Assembly: GCA_030688705.1 (NCBI GenBank)
Contig: JAUYJH010000159.1
Coordinates: 1-21,347 of the forward strand
Source: Deltaproteobacteria bacterium
GTDB lineage: Bacteria; UBA10199; SPLOWO2-01-44-7
Direction of reading: 5' to 3'
Length of the DNA: 21,347 bases
In this document: piece by piece, positions 1-7,667 of the stretch
How the letters are laid out: every line of letters begins with the position of its first letter
Position numbering within the stretch: the stretch's first letter is position 1
The notes under the pieces: model-generated
What the model was told of the DNA's origin: nothing
The model's input: only the letters and a program-made list of their open reading frames with translations
The model's database searches: none
Position numbers and translations under genes: made by a program

Positions 1-2435
1 GTGGACTTCGCGGGAGCGGTTGTGGTGGTGGTCGTTGTTTTTGTGGTGACGGCCGGTGTTGGAGCGACCGGTGGCGGCAATTTCGCCGACGGCGGCAGTA
101 TAATCGTCACGCGTGGCTCCTCATCCGGCTTGGCCGTAATGACCGGTGGCGTGGAACCGGACGGCGCGGCAGTCGCCTCCGTCGGCCTGCTGGAAACCGA
201 CGCACCGCCGGCAGGGCCCTGTTTTTTCTCCAGAATATCGAGCAGGTCTTTGTTGTGCGACGTAATCGTCGCTGTCAGATCTTCACGCTGTTTCTTCTTG
301 AAATTCTTGTTCAAGAAATCTCTTTGTTCCCCCATTTTGCGGTACAACACCGTTTCAAAATCACCCGAATCGCGAATAATATGCGGGGTCACAAAGAGCA
401 AAAGATTGCTTTTTTTCTTGTCGGTACTCCTTTTCTGAAAAAGATACCCCAGTAGCGGAATATCCCCCAAAATCGGTATTTTGTTTAAATCCGTCCGGAC
501 CTGATCTTCCATCAACCCCCCTAAAACCACTGTCTGTCCGTCGTTGGTGATGACCGATGTCTGGATCTTCCTTTCCACAATCGCCTGCGCCTTCAGACTG
601 GGGTCGGCAGGGGTGGAAAAAGTGGAATACTTTTGGTCGATTTTCATCCGCACCGATCCCCGTTCGGTTATCTGCGGCGTCAATTTCAATGTGAGACCGG
701 CGTCCACTCTTTGCGGAGGCCCTTGCTGGGTAATGCCGGTTCCGGTGATGTTCACCTGCCCCGGCTCCGGCTCTTTGCGAACAATTTCTATTGTCGATTC
801 TTCATTATCGAGCGCCAAAAGATTGGGGCTCGCGACAATATTGGTATCGCCAAAAACATCCAGCGCGGTGATGAAAGCGGAAAAGGCGGGGACACTCACC
901 GTCTGCGTTGTGCCATCCGCTTTGGGCACCAGGATATCCACCGTTCTTCGACTCAAAATGCCCCCCAACAGCCCGGGCGCGTTTAAAAAAGCGGAACCGG
1001 TGTTGGCCGGATTGAACGGATCAAAAAGTCCATTGAGCTGTTGGAAAGTTTCACCAAACCCCAGAGTAGAGCCCATTAAGGCGCCCCCCTGCCCCGATAT
1101 GCCAAACTGTTTTTTACGGCTCAAGAAAAATTCGATCACCATCGCTTCCAGATAGACCTGTTTTCTGGGGATATCGATCTTGCTCAAAACCTTGTCGACC
1201 AGTGTGTTATAGGTTTTTAGGTTTGCGGTGATCAGCAGAGAATTGGTCGAATCGTCGGCGGCTACTTTAAAATCCTCCAGTTCGGCGATGACGGCCGACT
1301 GCCCCGGGCCGGCCGCAGCCCCCGGCCTGGAGGCCTGTCCCGCCAGATTCTGCAAGACGCTCGTAATATCTTTGGCCTTGGCATATTTCAAATAGTGGAC
1401 GTGAATTCTCCCTTCGGCCCCCTCTTCCAGCCTTGCATCGAGCCTGGCAATCAGCTCTTTGACCTTGTCAATGGAGCGTTTGCTGGCGAGCACAATGAGA
1501 CTGTTGGTTCTTTCATCGGCAATGATTTTGGAGACCTGCGCGATATCTTCCAGACCGCCCGCGCCGGGCCGGCCCCCCGCCGCTTTTTTTTGTTCCTCAA
1601 AAAGGCTCAACACCATGGTCGCCAAATCTTTTGCGGCGGCATAGTGGATGGGAATAATTTCCAAAACCTGCTGCGGCCCTTCTTGATCGAGCTCCTTGAT
1701 GATTTTCATGAGCCGGTCGATGTTGGTTCCGGAATCGGTCAAAACAAGCGTATTGGTTTCCGGATAGGCGAAAAGATTGCCGTCTTTGGAGATGAGCCCC
1801 TTGATCGCCTCGGCCATGTCGTTGGCGCTGATGCTGTCGAGTTTGATGAGGCGGGTGATGTAGCTGTCGGTGTAGGGGGTGGTATCGACGTGCGTCGGTA
1901 TCGGAAAATTTTTGGCGTCGCGCAGGGGAATGATTTTCAAAACGCCCCCCGGCCCGGATACCGTTGTAAAACCGGCCACCTGAAGAGCCGAGAGAAATGC
2001 CTGATAGGCCTCTTCTTTGGTCATCATCTTGTTCGACAAAATGGTGACTTTTCCGGAGACTTTTGCATCGATGATAAAATTGCGGTTGGTCGCCTTGCTG
2101 ATCTGTTTGATGACCTCTTTGATATCCTGATCGTTGACGTTGAGATAAACCAGTTCTTCTTCCGCAGAGGCCGGTTTTTGTTCCTCGGTTGGCCCCTTCT
2201 CCAGAGCCGCGGGCGGCGGCGTTTCCGCCTGTTCCTCCGACGGCACCGAAAACACCTCTTCTTCACCGGGGAGACGGGCGTCGCCTTGCGGCACCTGGGC
2301 GAAAGCGGGACCATGGACCATGGACCATGGACCGAGGACTAAAAGCAAAAAAAAGGCCATGGACCAATTGCTGTTTGTTTTTGGTCCTTGGTCCATTGTC
2401 CTTTGTCCTTTGTCCATAGTTTTACCGAATTTCAT
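1..2435 (-). CDS. gspD: Type II secretion system secretin GspD (3' end cut by window edge)
   Basis: Outer-membrane secretin, the exit pore of the type II secretion system. Reading the minus strand from 2435 gives one open frame of 811 codons that leaves the window before any stop. Seen in order: a signal peptide ending near AFAQ (about residue 46), an N0-type domain starting YLNVNDQDIKEVI, three N1/N2/N3-type repeats (KLDSISANDMAEAI, IHYAAAKDLATMV, YLKYAKAKDITSVL), then the secretin core with TNIVASPNLLALDNEES, VLGGLMEDQ and the hallmark IPILGDIPLLGYLFQ. The C-terminal tail is Pro/Thr/Ala-rich. The start chosen overlaps the end of gspC by 14 nt, which suggests coupling; in-frame ATGs at 2417 and 2360 are alternatives. 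Oddity: the signal peptide is built from a GGACCATGG-type repeat. Family assignment is secure; the start is not. Confidence 0.93.
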   Translation of the reverse strand, partial: MKFGKTMDKGQRTMDQGPKTNSNWSMAFFLLLVLGPWSMVHGPAFAQVPQGDARLPGEEEVFSVPSEEQAETPPPAALEKGPTEEQKPASAEEELVYLNVNDQDIKEVIKQISKATNRNFIIDAKVSGKVTILSNKMMTKEEAYQAFLSALQVAGFTTVSGPGGVLKIIPLRDAKNFPIPTHVDTTPYTDSYITRLIKLDSISANDMAEAIKGLISKDGNLFAYPETNTLVLTDSGTNIDRLMKIIKELDQEGPQQVLEIIPIHYAAAKDLATMVLSLFEEQKKAAGGRPGAGGLEDIAQVSKIIADERTNSLIVLASKRSIDKVKELIARLDARLEEGAEGRIHVHYLKYAKAKDITSVLQNLAGQASRPGAAAGPGQSAVIAELEDFKVAADDSTNSLLITANLKTYNTLVDKVLSKIDIPRKQVYLEAMVIEFFLSRKKQFGISGQGGALMGSTLGFGETFQQLNGLFDPFNPANTGSAFLNAPGLLGGILSRRTVDILVPKADGTTQTVSVPAFSAFITALDVFGDTNIVASPNLLALDNEESTIEIVRKEPEPGQVNITGTGITQQGPPQRVDAGLTLKLTPQITERGSVRMKIDQKYSTFSTPADPSLKAQAIVERKIQTSVITNDGQTVVLGGLMEDQVRTDLNKIPILGDIPLLGYLFQKRSTDKKKSNLLLFVTPHIIRDSGDFETVLYRKMGEQRDFLNKNFKKKQREDLTATITSHNKDLLDILEKKQGPAGGASVSSRPTEATAAPSGSTPPVITAKPDEEPRVTIILPPSAKLPPPVAPTPAVTTKTTTTTTTAPAKS

Positions 2436-3360
2436 ATTCAAATGTCTGATTACTCCCTTGCCGCACCAGATCGAGCGTGAGGCGTTTTTCGTCCTTCAAT
2501 GTGTTGAAAATTTCAAAACCCCTTTTGACATCCAACTCCATTCCGTTGATCTTTTCCAGAATATCCCCTCTTTGAAGGCCGAGCTTATCAAAAAGAGAGC
2601 CTTGCTTCACCGATAAAATCTTCATCCCCGAAACTTTTCCGCCGGCAAAGTTGGGGACCGCCCGAATCTCGGTATAGAGCCGCTCGACATTCCCCAAGGC
2701 GTTTTGGACCTCTTTTTGGTCTATCACAAACTTGTTTTCCCCCGTCTTTTTGATCGCTTGGGCCGGTCCGGCAGGGGCTTGAGGCCTTGTTTCGGGAATG
2801 GCCGCCACGGTTTCGACCGGGGGCCCAAAAATATTCCCTCCCGTCTCTTCTTCGATCAGGGCATATTCCAGACGTCCGCTGTTTACAAACACAATTCGGT
2901 CAGGCTGTACACGGGTCAACTTGGTGTTGGGGGCAAACCCGTTTTCGGTGCCAACCGAGTAGGTATCGACCGCCCCCCTCTCCCCTCCCTCTATCGTGGC
3001 GGAAGAGCGCTCGTCCGTTCCGGCCCCCACCACCAAGACACCGACAACCCTTATGCTCAATCCTGTTTTGACCGCCTCACCCGTGGGAACGGCCATCGCC
3101 GCGTCGGCAGGGGGCACCTCCGGGGGAAGCTCGGTGGAATCGAAAACATTGCGTGCCACAATTATTTTGTAATCGGATGCCGGCGGCGGCCCGGATTCCG
3201 CCGCCATGGAAACAACAGGGGCCCCGCTTTGCAAACGGGCTCCATCCATTTCGATCACCTCTCCCAAATAAGTGGAGACCAGTTTTGCCCCGAAAAAAGC
3301 GCACAAGACAACGGCCAAAAGATCAAGAATCCAGAGGTATTGTTTGATGAGCTCACTCAT
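2422..3360 (-). CDS. gspC: Type II secretion system inner-membrane protein GspC, PDZ type
   Basis: GspC links the inner-membrane platform of the type II secretion system to the secretin. The 312-residue protein starts MSELIKQYLWILDLLAVV, with one membrane segment at about residues 8-30. A periplasmic HR-type domain follows (KIIVARNVFDS, then VGVLVVGAG, NGFAPNTKLTRVQPDRIVF). A C-terminal PDZ domain ends the protein (VKQGSLFDKLGLQRGDILEKIN and LDLVRQG). This order is that of PDZ-type GspC. The frame extends upstream to 3444, but the start at 3360 is preferred because it gives a short cytoplasmic tail before the membrane helix and overlaps the kinase stop in an ATGAGTGA junction, typical of coupled translation. 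gspD follows with a 14-nt overlap. Product confident; the immediate kinase neighbour is unusual. Confidence 0.9.
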   Translation of the reverse strand: MSELIKQYLWILDLLAVVLCAFFGAKLVSTYLGEVIEMDGARLQSGAPVVSMAAESGPPPASDYKIIVARNVFDSTELPPEVPPADAAMAVPTGEAVKTGLSIRVVGVLVVGAGTDERSSATIEGGERGAVDTYSVGTENGFAPNTKLTRVQPDRIVFVNSGRLEYALIEEETGGNIFGPPVETVAAIPETRPQAPAGPAQAIKKTGENKFVIDQKEVQNALGNVERLYTEIRAVPNFAGGKVSGMKILSVKQGSLFDKLGLQRGDILEKINGMELDVKRGFEIFNTLKDEKRLTLDLVRQGSNQTFEYEIR

Positions 3361-5305
3361 ATTTTTCCGGTAAAACCACCGTAAACCGGGTCCCATCCCC
3401 GAACGCACTCTCCACCCAGACGACCCCTTTGTGAAGTTCAACAAATTGTTTGGCCAATGTCAGCCCCAAACCGGTTCCGCCATGACTGCGGGTCACGGAA
3501 CTGTCCCCTTGCGAAAACATCTCAAAAATTTTGGAAAGATTTTCCGGACGGATGCCGATACCGCTATCGGAAACCGAAAGCTCATATCCCCCTTTTTCAA
3601 AGGGGGCGCGGTAGGCAATCCTACCGGCCCACGGCATCTTTTCCAGCCACCCTTCGCCCTTGTGATATTTCAGGGCAATGTCAATCTTGCCCCCCTCCGG
3701 AGTGAATTTAATCGCGTTGGAAAGCAGATTCAACAGTATCTGTTGCACCTTTTTTTCATCCGCGTGAATCGGGGGGACTTGTGGAGGCAGATGCAACATC
3801 ACGGTCTGGTTTTTTCGTTGAATCAGGGAAGAAATCGTCTGCGTCAGGCGCTGCAGCAATCCGACCAGATCGAAAGGCTGGATTTCAACGGTCATCTTGC
3901 CCGCCTCCACCTTGGCCATATCGAGCAGATTATTGATCATTTCCAAAAGGGTGGCGCCGTTGTTTAAAACCTCCCGCAAACTGTCGGTCTGCTCTTCGGT
4001 CAATTTTCCCATCACCCCTTCCAGCAGCAATTCCGAAAAACCGATGATGGCAGTCAGCGGCGTGCGCAGTTCATGGCTCATGGTGGCCAAAAATTCCGAT
4101 TTGACCCGGTTGGCCTCTTTCAGATTTTCATTGGCTTCACGCAGTCTTTGAATCAGAAACGTCGCCTCCAAAATGAGAGAAGCCTGGTTGGCAAAGGCTT
4201 CCAGCGTTTTCACCGTGTGCGGATCGATATGCCCCGATTTTGAAAACCCGACAAGGCACCCCAGCAATTCGCTTTCGGCCACCAGCGGCACCCCGACCAG
4301 TTTTTTGAAACCGATTGTTTTTTGTATCTCAACCGCCAGCTCTTTCGGCAAAGGAGGGGTCAGACCGGTCAAGACTTCAGAAAGGTCTTTTCTATAGATG
4401 ATATGATGGCGCTGGATGGCCTGCAGCCCCGAATTTTCGGGAACATCGATCGGAAAAAAAAGAGAAGGAACGCGCTCCCCCAAAAGATCAAGAGTTTTGC
4501 CGACGAGCGGATGCTCGGCGGGGGCCAGACAACGCAGGCACCCCTCCTCGCGATCGAACAAAACCAGAATCGAAAGATCAAATTCAAGCCCCGATTGAAG
4601 ACCGTGCAAAACCTGATCCATCACCTTTTCCACGGAGATGGCAGAACGGATGGTGGAGCTCATGTGGGCCAGGGCGGTCAGTTCCTTGTTTCGGGCCTCA
4701 AGCATTCTCTCCCGTTTTTGGCTGAAGTAGCTGGCGACCTTAACCCCATAAACCGCCAAAACGGCGAAAACCGACCAGAAGAAAAAGTGGTACGGCGGGG
4801 AATGCGATTCCAGAGGGATATAATCTCCCCAATCGAAAATCAGCGGGACGATGTATTGATATTGGCAAAGCAGCAAAAAACCGCCGTAAAAAATGCCGCT
4901 GGCCACGGCGATCAAAAGGGCCAAAATATAATTGTAAAAAACCCCCGCCGCAAAAATGTAAAAAAGATAGATGGTGAAAAAATCGCTGTAGGGGCCGTCC
5001 GTGATATAAACAACCGTGGTGATGGTCACCAAGTCGGCCAGGATTTCGGCGATGACGGAGAGAAAAACAAGGCGGTTTTTTAGAATCCAAAAATAAGAAA
5101 GGGTGGTCAAAAGAAACGAGGCGGCGAAAATGAGGGTTACCGTATTGAGCTGGCCCAAAACCCCCCTGAAAAAATAGAGATACAAGGGCCAAAAGCCGAT
5201 AAAAATGGCCAGTCTTAATCTGGCCGTAAATAGATGCCGGTCCCGATACTCCGGGAGAGAGAGGTCCGACAGACGTTTGAAGGGCATTTCGGGGCAAACT
5301 AACAT
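3353..5305 (-). CDS. Membrane-bound sensor histidine kinase with GAF domain
   Basis: Two-component sensor kinase of 650 residues. The N-terminal ~195 residues hold about six hydrophobic segments, for example IGFWPLYLYFF, TLIFAASFLLTTLSYFWIL and HFFFWSVFAVLAVYGV. A GAF-like domain follows (about 215-385, with LLGCLVGFSKSG and FANQASLILEA). The H-box MSHELRTPLTAIIGF places the phosphoaccepting histidine at residue 411. The ATPase part shows an N box (NLLSNAIKFTPEGG), a G1 box (DSGIGI), an F box (IFEMFSQ) and a G2 box (GGTGLGLTLAK), so it should be active. An in-frame ATG at 5287 is an alternative start; neither has a clear ribosome site. No response regulator is in the window. The stop overlaps the gspC start, so the kinase appears to be the first gene of the secretion operon. 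The signal sensed cannot be told. Confidence 0.9.
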   Translation of the reverse strand: MLVCPEMPFKRLSDLSLPEYRDRHLFTARLRLAIFIGFWPLYLYFFRGVLGQLNTVTLIFAASFLLTTLSYFWILKNRLVFLSVIAEILADLVTITTVVYITDGPYSDFFTIYLFYIFAAGVFYNYILALLIAVASGIFYGGFLLLCQYQYIVPLIFDWGDYIPLESHSPPYHFFFWSVFAVLAVYGVKVASYFSQKRERMLEARNKELTALAHMSSTIRSAISVEKVMDQVLHGLQSGLEFDLSILVLFDREEGCLRCLAPAEHPLVGKTLDLLGERVPSLFFPIDVPENSGLQAIQRHHIIYRKDLSEVLTGLTPPLPKELAVEIQKTIGFKKLVGVPLVAESELLGCLVGFSKSGHIDPHTVKTLEAFANQASLILEATFLIQRLREANENLKEANRVKSEFLATMSHELRTPLTAIIGFSELLLEGVMGKLTEEQTDSLREVLNNGATLLEMINNLLDMAKVEAGKMTVEIQPFDLVGLLQRLTQTISSLIQRKNQTVMLHLPPQVPPIHADEKKVQQILLNLLSNAIKFTPEGGKIDIALKYHKGEGWLEKMPWAGRIAYRAPFEKGGYELSVSDSGIGIRPENLSKIFEMFSQGDSSVTRSHGGTGLGLTLAKQFVELHKGVVWVESAFGDGTRFTVVLPEKYE

Positions 5306-5335
5306 AGTTTAAAAGTAGCGTCAAAGCCCCAAAAA

Positions 5336-5440
5336 GGACCAAGGACAAAGGACCGTGGACCTGCCTGCCGGCAGGCAAGGCAGAAGACCAAAAAAATAAT
5401 TGACTTCAGTCCATGGTCCATGGTCCATAGTCCCTTGTCC
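5336..5440. repeat. Inverted GGACCATGG-type repeat pair enclosing a TGCCTGCCGGCAGGCA palindrome
   Basis: The gap between the kinase gene and rpoZ is almost all repeat. A forward-oriented tract of GGAC(C/A)A-type units at 5336-5360 is mirrored by an inverted tract at 5409-5440 (TCCATGGTCCATGGTCCATA). The two arms can pair over about 18 bp with two mismatches. The palindrome TGCCTGCCGGCAGGCA (5361-5376) sits at the end of the left arm. Any promoters for the divergent kinase and rpoZ genes must lie in or beside this structure; I see no convincing -35/-10 pair. Related tracts lie at 2308-2333, 2357-2419 and 11690-11768. Confidence 0.75.
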
Positions 5441-5457
5441 AAAAATAGGAGGCTTCA

Positions 5458-5691
5458 ATGGCCAGAGTTACCGTGGAAGATTGTCTCGATCAGGTTGAAA
5501 ATCGTTTTGCCTTGGTTCACGCCGCCGCCCAGCGGGCAAAACTTCTTTTCAAGGGTTCCAATCCGCTCATTCTTTGCAAAAACAAAGAGATTGTCACCGC
5601 CCTTCGCGAAATTGCCGAGGGAAAAGTGAACCTCCCCGAAACGGAAGAAGAAGGAAAAGAAAAAGGGAAGAAGAAGAGGAAGAGGAAGTAG
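5458..5691 (+). CDS. rpoZ: DNA-directed RNA polymerase omega subunit
   Basis: Small subunit that helps RNA polymerase assembly by binding the beta-prime subunit. The 77-residue protein starts MARVTVEDCLDQVENRFALV, followed by AAQRAKLL and KNKEIVTALREIAEGKV, the conserved omega core. After residue 60 it carries a highly charged tail (EEEGKEKGKKKRKRK) not needed for the fold. A good ribosome site, GGAGG, sits 6 nt before the ATG. The length is normal for omega. It is divergent from the kinase/gspC/gspD operon and is followed by a convergent tRNA-Leu gene, so it appears to be transcribed alone. Identification is confident from the conserved N-terminal half. Confidence 0.93.
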   Translation: MARVTVEDCLDQVENRFALVHAAAQRAKLLFKGSNPLILCKNKEIVTALREIAEGKVNLPETEEEGKEKGKKKRKRK

Positions 5692-5727
5692 TTTTGCTAT
5701 CTCCCCTCCTTACAAAGAGTTGGAATG

Positions 5728-5810
5728 TGCCGGCGGAGGGACTTGAACCCCCACGACCTTGCGATCACGAGATTTTGAGTCTCGCGTGTCTGCCATTCCA
5801 CCACGCCGGC
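5728..5810 (-). tRNA. tRNA-Leu (anticodon CAA)
   Basis: On the minus strand an 83-nt class II tRNA folds cleanly. The acceptor GCCGGCG pairs with CGCCGGC and the discriminator base is A. The anticodon stem CGAGA/TCTCG holds the loop CTCAAAA, giving anticodon CAA (reads UUG). A long variable arm is present (GATC-GCAA-GGTC), as expected for leucine tRNAs, and the T-loop is TTCAAGT. The 3' CCA is not encoded. Confidence 0.95.
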
Positions 5811-5860
5811 TAAAAACGACCGCACCTATACTTTGGCCAAAACAAATTGTCAAAGATTCC

Positions 5861-6337
5861 TCACCCGTTTTCTTCAAGAGTGGCAGGGGGGGATTTAGGT
5901 TTTTCTTTTATAAAAATGAATGCGGCGCCCAAAATCAGCAGGGCCATACCCACGGCATGCGGCCCGCTAAAAGGTATTTGCTTCGCCCCCAGCCATCCCC
6001 AATGATCGACGAGTAAAGAGGCCAATAGCTGAAAAGAGGTGGCCAAAAGGGCAAACATCACAACGCCGATGTGCGGTATGGCAAAATTGGACATGGCCAC
6101 GGTGAGCACTCCCAAACAACCGCCCAAAAAATAAATAAAAGGGATGCCGCTTAGATGAAAAGGACCCGTTTTAAAACCCAATGCTAAAATGCCTCCGGCA
6201 AAGAGAGCACCGACCAGATGATTTATGAAAGAGCTCGACATGTTTCCGATGCGATTCCCCAAGGCGGCATTCATCACCTGCTGGCAAGAAAGGATAGCCC
6301 CTCCTCCGAATGCAAATAAGATAAAAAGAAATTCCAT
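5861..6337 (-). CDS. DUF606/YdcZ-like small DMT-superfamily membrane protein (second of a pair)
   Basis: A 158-residue, very hydrophobic protein with about five membrane segments (FLFILFAFGGGAILSCQQ, FINHLVGALFAGGILAL, IYFLGGCLGVLTVAMSNFAIP, VVMFALLATSFQLLASLLVDHWG, AVGMALLILGAAFIF). The pattern N-x-x-L-G near the end of helix 1, a conserved small-residue helix 2, and LLVDHWGW before the last helix match DUF606/YdcZ proteins of the drug/metabolite transporter superfamily, whose substrates are mostly unknown. It starts 3 nt after the stop of a paralogous gene and is surely cotranscribed with it. The tail is charged and cytoplasmic (KEKPKSPP). Function beyond membrane transport is not inferable. 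Confidence 0.78.
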   Translation of the reverse strand: MEFLFILFAFGGGAILSCQQVMNAALGNRIGNMSSSFINHLVGALFAGGILALGFKTGPFHLSGIPFIYFLGGCLGVLTVAMSNFAIPHIGVVMFALLATSFQLLASLLVDHWGWLGAKQIPFSGPHAVGMALLILGAAFIFIKEKPKSPPATLEENG

Positions 6338-6340
6338 AAA

Positions 6341-6778
6341 TTACAAAACCAGCATCAAACCAGCGACGGCACACAATAATCCCGTCACACGGCGTGTCGT
6401 AATTTTAAAAACAGGAAGATTAAAAAATCCGAAATGATCGGCAATCACGGCAAAAAGAAAATTGCCGGTCAGAAAAAGCCCCATGGTCAAAAGGACCCCC
6501 AAACGGGGGACCGCAAGATTAGCCGCCGACACAATCACAATCCCCAACAGACCTCCTCCGAATAAATAAATCGGGGCCCCCTTTTTCCATTTTGGGCATT
6601 CTTTTTTGAAAAATAAAAAAATCAGGGGGATGGCAAAAACAGCGCCAATAAAATGAACCAGAAAAGAAGATTCCAAAACACCGATATGTTCGCCCAAGGT
6701 GGCGTTGAGTCTTGCCATAAGAGCTATAAAAATGCCGGAAAGCATGCTGAAGAGAATGGATAAAGATTTGGTGTTCAT
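6341..6778 (-). CDS. DUF606/YdcZ-like small DMT-superfamily membrane protein (first of a pair)
   Basis: A 145-residue paralogue of the next gene with the same five-helix layout (ILFSMLSGIFIALMARLNATLG, FLVHFIGAVFAIPLIFLFF, IYLFGGGLLGIVIVSAANLAVP, VLLTMGLFLTGNFLFAVIADHFGFF, VTGLLCAVAGLMLVL). Aligned positions include N-A-x-L-G in helix 1, LVHFIGA against INHLVGA, and IADHFGF against LVDHWGW. The open frame extends upstream to 6877, but that extension (reading LDSGFRRND) is only a translated REP-like repeat, so the start is set at 6778. No clear ribosome site precedes it. Two half-size paralogues in tandem suggest a heterodimeric transporter, as in other small DMT pairs (inference). Confidence 0.78.
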   Translation of the reverse strand: MNTKSLSILFSMLSGIFIALMARLNATLGEHIGVLESSFLVHFIGAVFAIPLIFLFFKKECPKWKKGAPIYLFGGGLLGIVIVSAANLAVPRLGVLLTMGLFLTGNFLFAVIADHFGFFNLPVFKITTRRVTGLLCAVAGLMLVL

Positions 6779-6793
6779 AATACTTCGAAAATC

Positions 6794-6875
6794 GTCATTC
6801 CGGCGAAAGCCGGAATCCAGAAGACTGGACCCCGGCTGGAGCCTGCCCCGTACTGCGATACGGGGCCGGGGTGAC
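6794..6875. repeat. Composite of two inverted REP-like units; one loop holds a second palindrome
   Basis: Positions 6794-6820 carry the REP-like unit TTCCGGCGAAAGCCGGAA flanked by GTCA and TCCAG. Positions 6824-6875 carry the same kind of unit inverted (CTGGACCCCGGC ... CCGGGGTGAC). Its loop has been enlarged by another palindrome, GCCCCGTA-CTGCGA-TACGGGGC (6845-6866). The stop codon of coaB lies at the left edge of this composite, so the repeat supplies the last residues of CoaB. Further REP-like units are at 12474-12500 and 15137-15226. Confidence 0.85.
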
Positions 6876-7568
6876 ATATGATAAAATTAATCGCGCTAAT
6901 TTTGCTTTGCCCTTGGCTTTCCCCACAACGCGACCTTTATCATCCAAAAGCCATCCCGCATGAGAAGAATCTTTCCCTTCGCTTAACTGATTTGCCAAAA
7001 TAAAATCGGCTTTCGATTTTTTTAAGAGGCGCCTCGCTTCTTGCAGCAACATGTTTTGTGAAACACCGGTTTCCAATTTGAATCCAACGAGCAACGTTTT
7101 GGGCGCCCATTTTTTGATCTGGTCGATAATTTTCGGCGTCGGAACCAATTTCAACCGCCACACTCCCCGTTTTGTTTTTGTTTTGATGTTTTTGAAATGT
7201 GCCGGCTGAAAATCCAAAACAGCCATCGCATGAATCACGGCGGCGTAACGGCCGCGCATCAATTCTTTTTTTAAAACTTTGGCAACATCGCGATTCGTTT
7301 CAACGGATATAAGCCGCAAACTCCGGTGCGATTTGGGTGTCTGGCTCCCCACCCCGCAGACAAAAGTGACTTGAAAACCTTTTTTGAGCGCGGCATCGGC
7401 AAGCAATGTTCCAAAGCGTCCGGCAGACCGATTGGTCAGAAAACGGACACTGTCGAGCGGCACTCGCGTCGGCCCCGATGTAATCAAAATTTTAATATTT
7501 AAGACCCTCTGCAAAACTCGAAATCCGAAGCACGAAATTCTAAACAAGCTCGAATTTCGAAATTCCAA
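6795..7568 (-). CDS. coaB: Stand-alone phosphopantothenate--cysteine ligase (CoaB, DFP domain)
   Basis: Second step of coenzyme A synthesis from pantothenate phosphate: joins cysteine to 4'-phosphopantothenate. The DFP fold is clear: ILITSGPTRVPLDSVRFLTNRSAGRFG (nucleotide-binding start and N-x-S-x-G loop), AAVIHAMAVLDFQP, RLKLVPTPKII, LLVGFKLET and ADFILANQLS. No CoaC flavoprotein domain is attached, unlike the usual ~400-residue CoaBC fusion. Both ends are odd. The first ~24 residues are encoded by an AATTCGAAATCC-type repeat, and the last ~26 (from YVTPAPYR) by a REP-like repeat. An alternative start is ATT at 7496, which begins right at the conserved domain with AGAGGG 8 nt upstream. Function confident; ends uncertain. 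Confidence 0.85.
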   Translation of the reverse strand: MEFRNSSLFRISCFGFRVLQRVLNIKILITSGPTRVPLDSVRFLTNRSAGRFGTLLADAALKKGFQVTFVCGVGSQTPKSHRSLRLISVETNRDVAKVLKKELMRGRYAAVIHAMAVLDFQPAHFKNIKTKTKRGVWRLKLVPTPKIIDQIKKWAPKTLLVGFKLETGVSQNMLLQEARRLLKKSKADFILANQLSEGKDSSHAGWLLDDKGRVVGKAKGKAKLARLILSYVTPAPYRSTGQAPAGVQSSGFRLSPE

Positions 7569-7660
7569 TGTTCAAAAACAAAATTACGATGTTTGGAATT
7601 TGGGTATTCGGATTTAGAATTTGTTTAGGATTTCGATATTCGAATTTCGAATTTTTCAGA
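7508..7660. repeat. Imperfect inverted repeat of the AATTCGAAATCC type
   Basis: An AT-rich tract between coaB and the peptide transporter gene, made of CGAAATCC, CGAAATTCTAAACAA and CGAATTTCGAA units. The left half (CGAAATTCTAAACAAGCTC) is mirrored by the right half (reverse complement CGAAATCCTAAACAAATTC). Repeats of this general look are common between genes in many uncultured bacteria (general knowledge). The longest coaB frame starts inside it. Confidence 0.7.
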
Positions 7661-7667
7661 AACTCCA

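Noticed and set aside
1..2342. Long plus-strand open frames (1-438, 544-1155, 1395-2342)
   Set aside because: They are antisense to gspD, whose minus-strand frame is open throughout and rich in secretin motifs; the plus-strand products have no recognisable domain.
5692..5727. Intrinsic terminator after rpoZ or tRNA-Leu
   Set aside because: No stem followed by a T-tract on either strand.
6699..6881. Short plus-strand frame with SSFRRKPESR
   Set aside because: It is the translated REP-like repeat, a common artefact.
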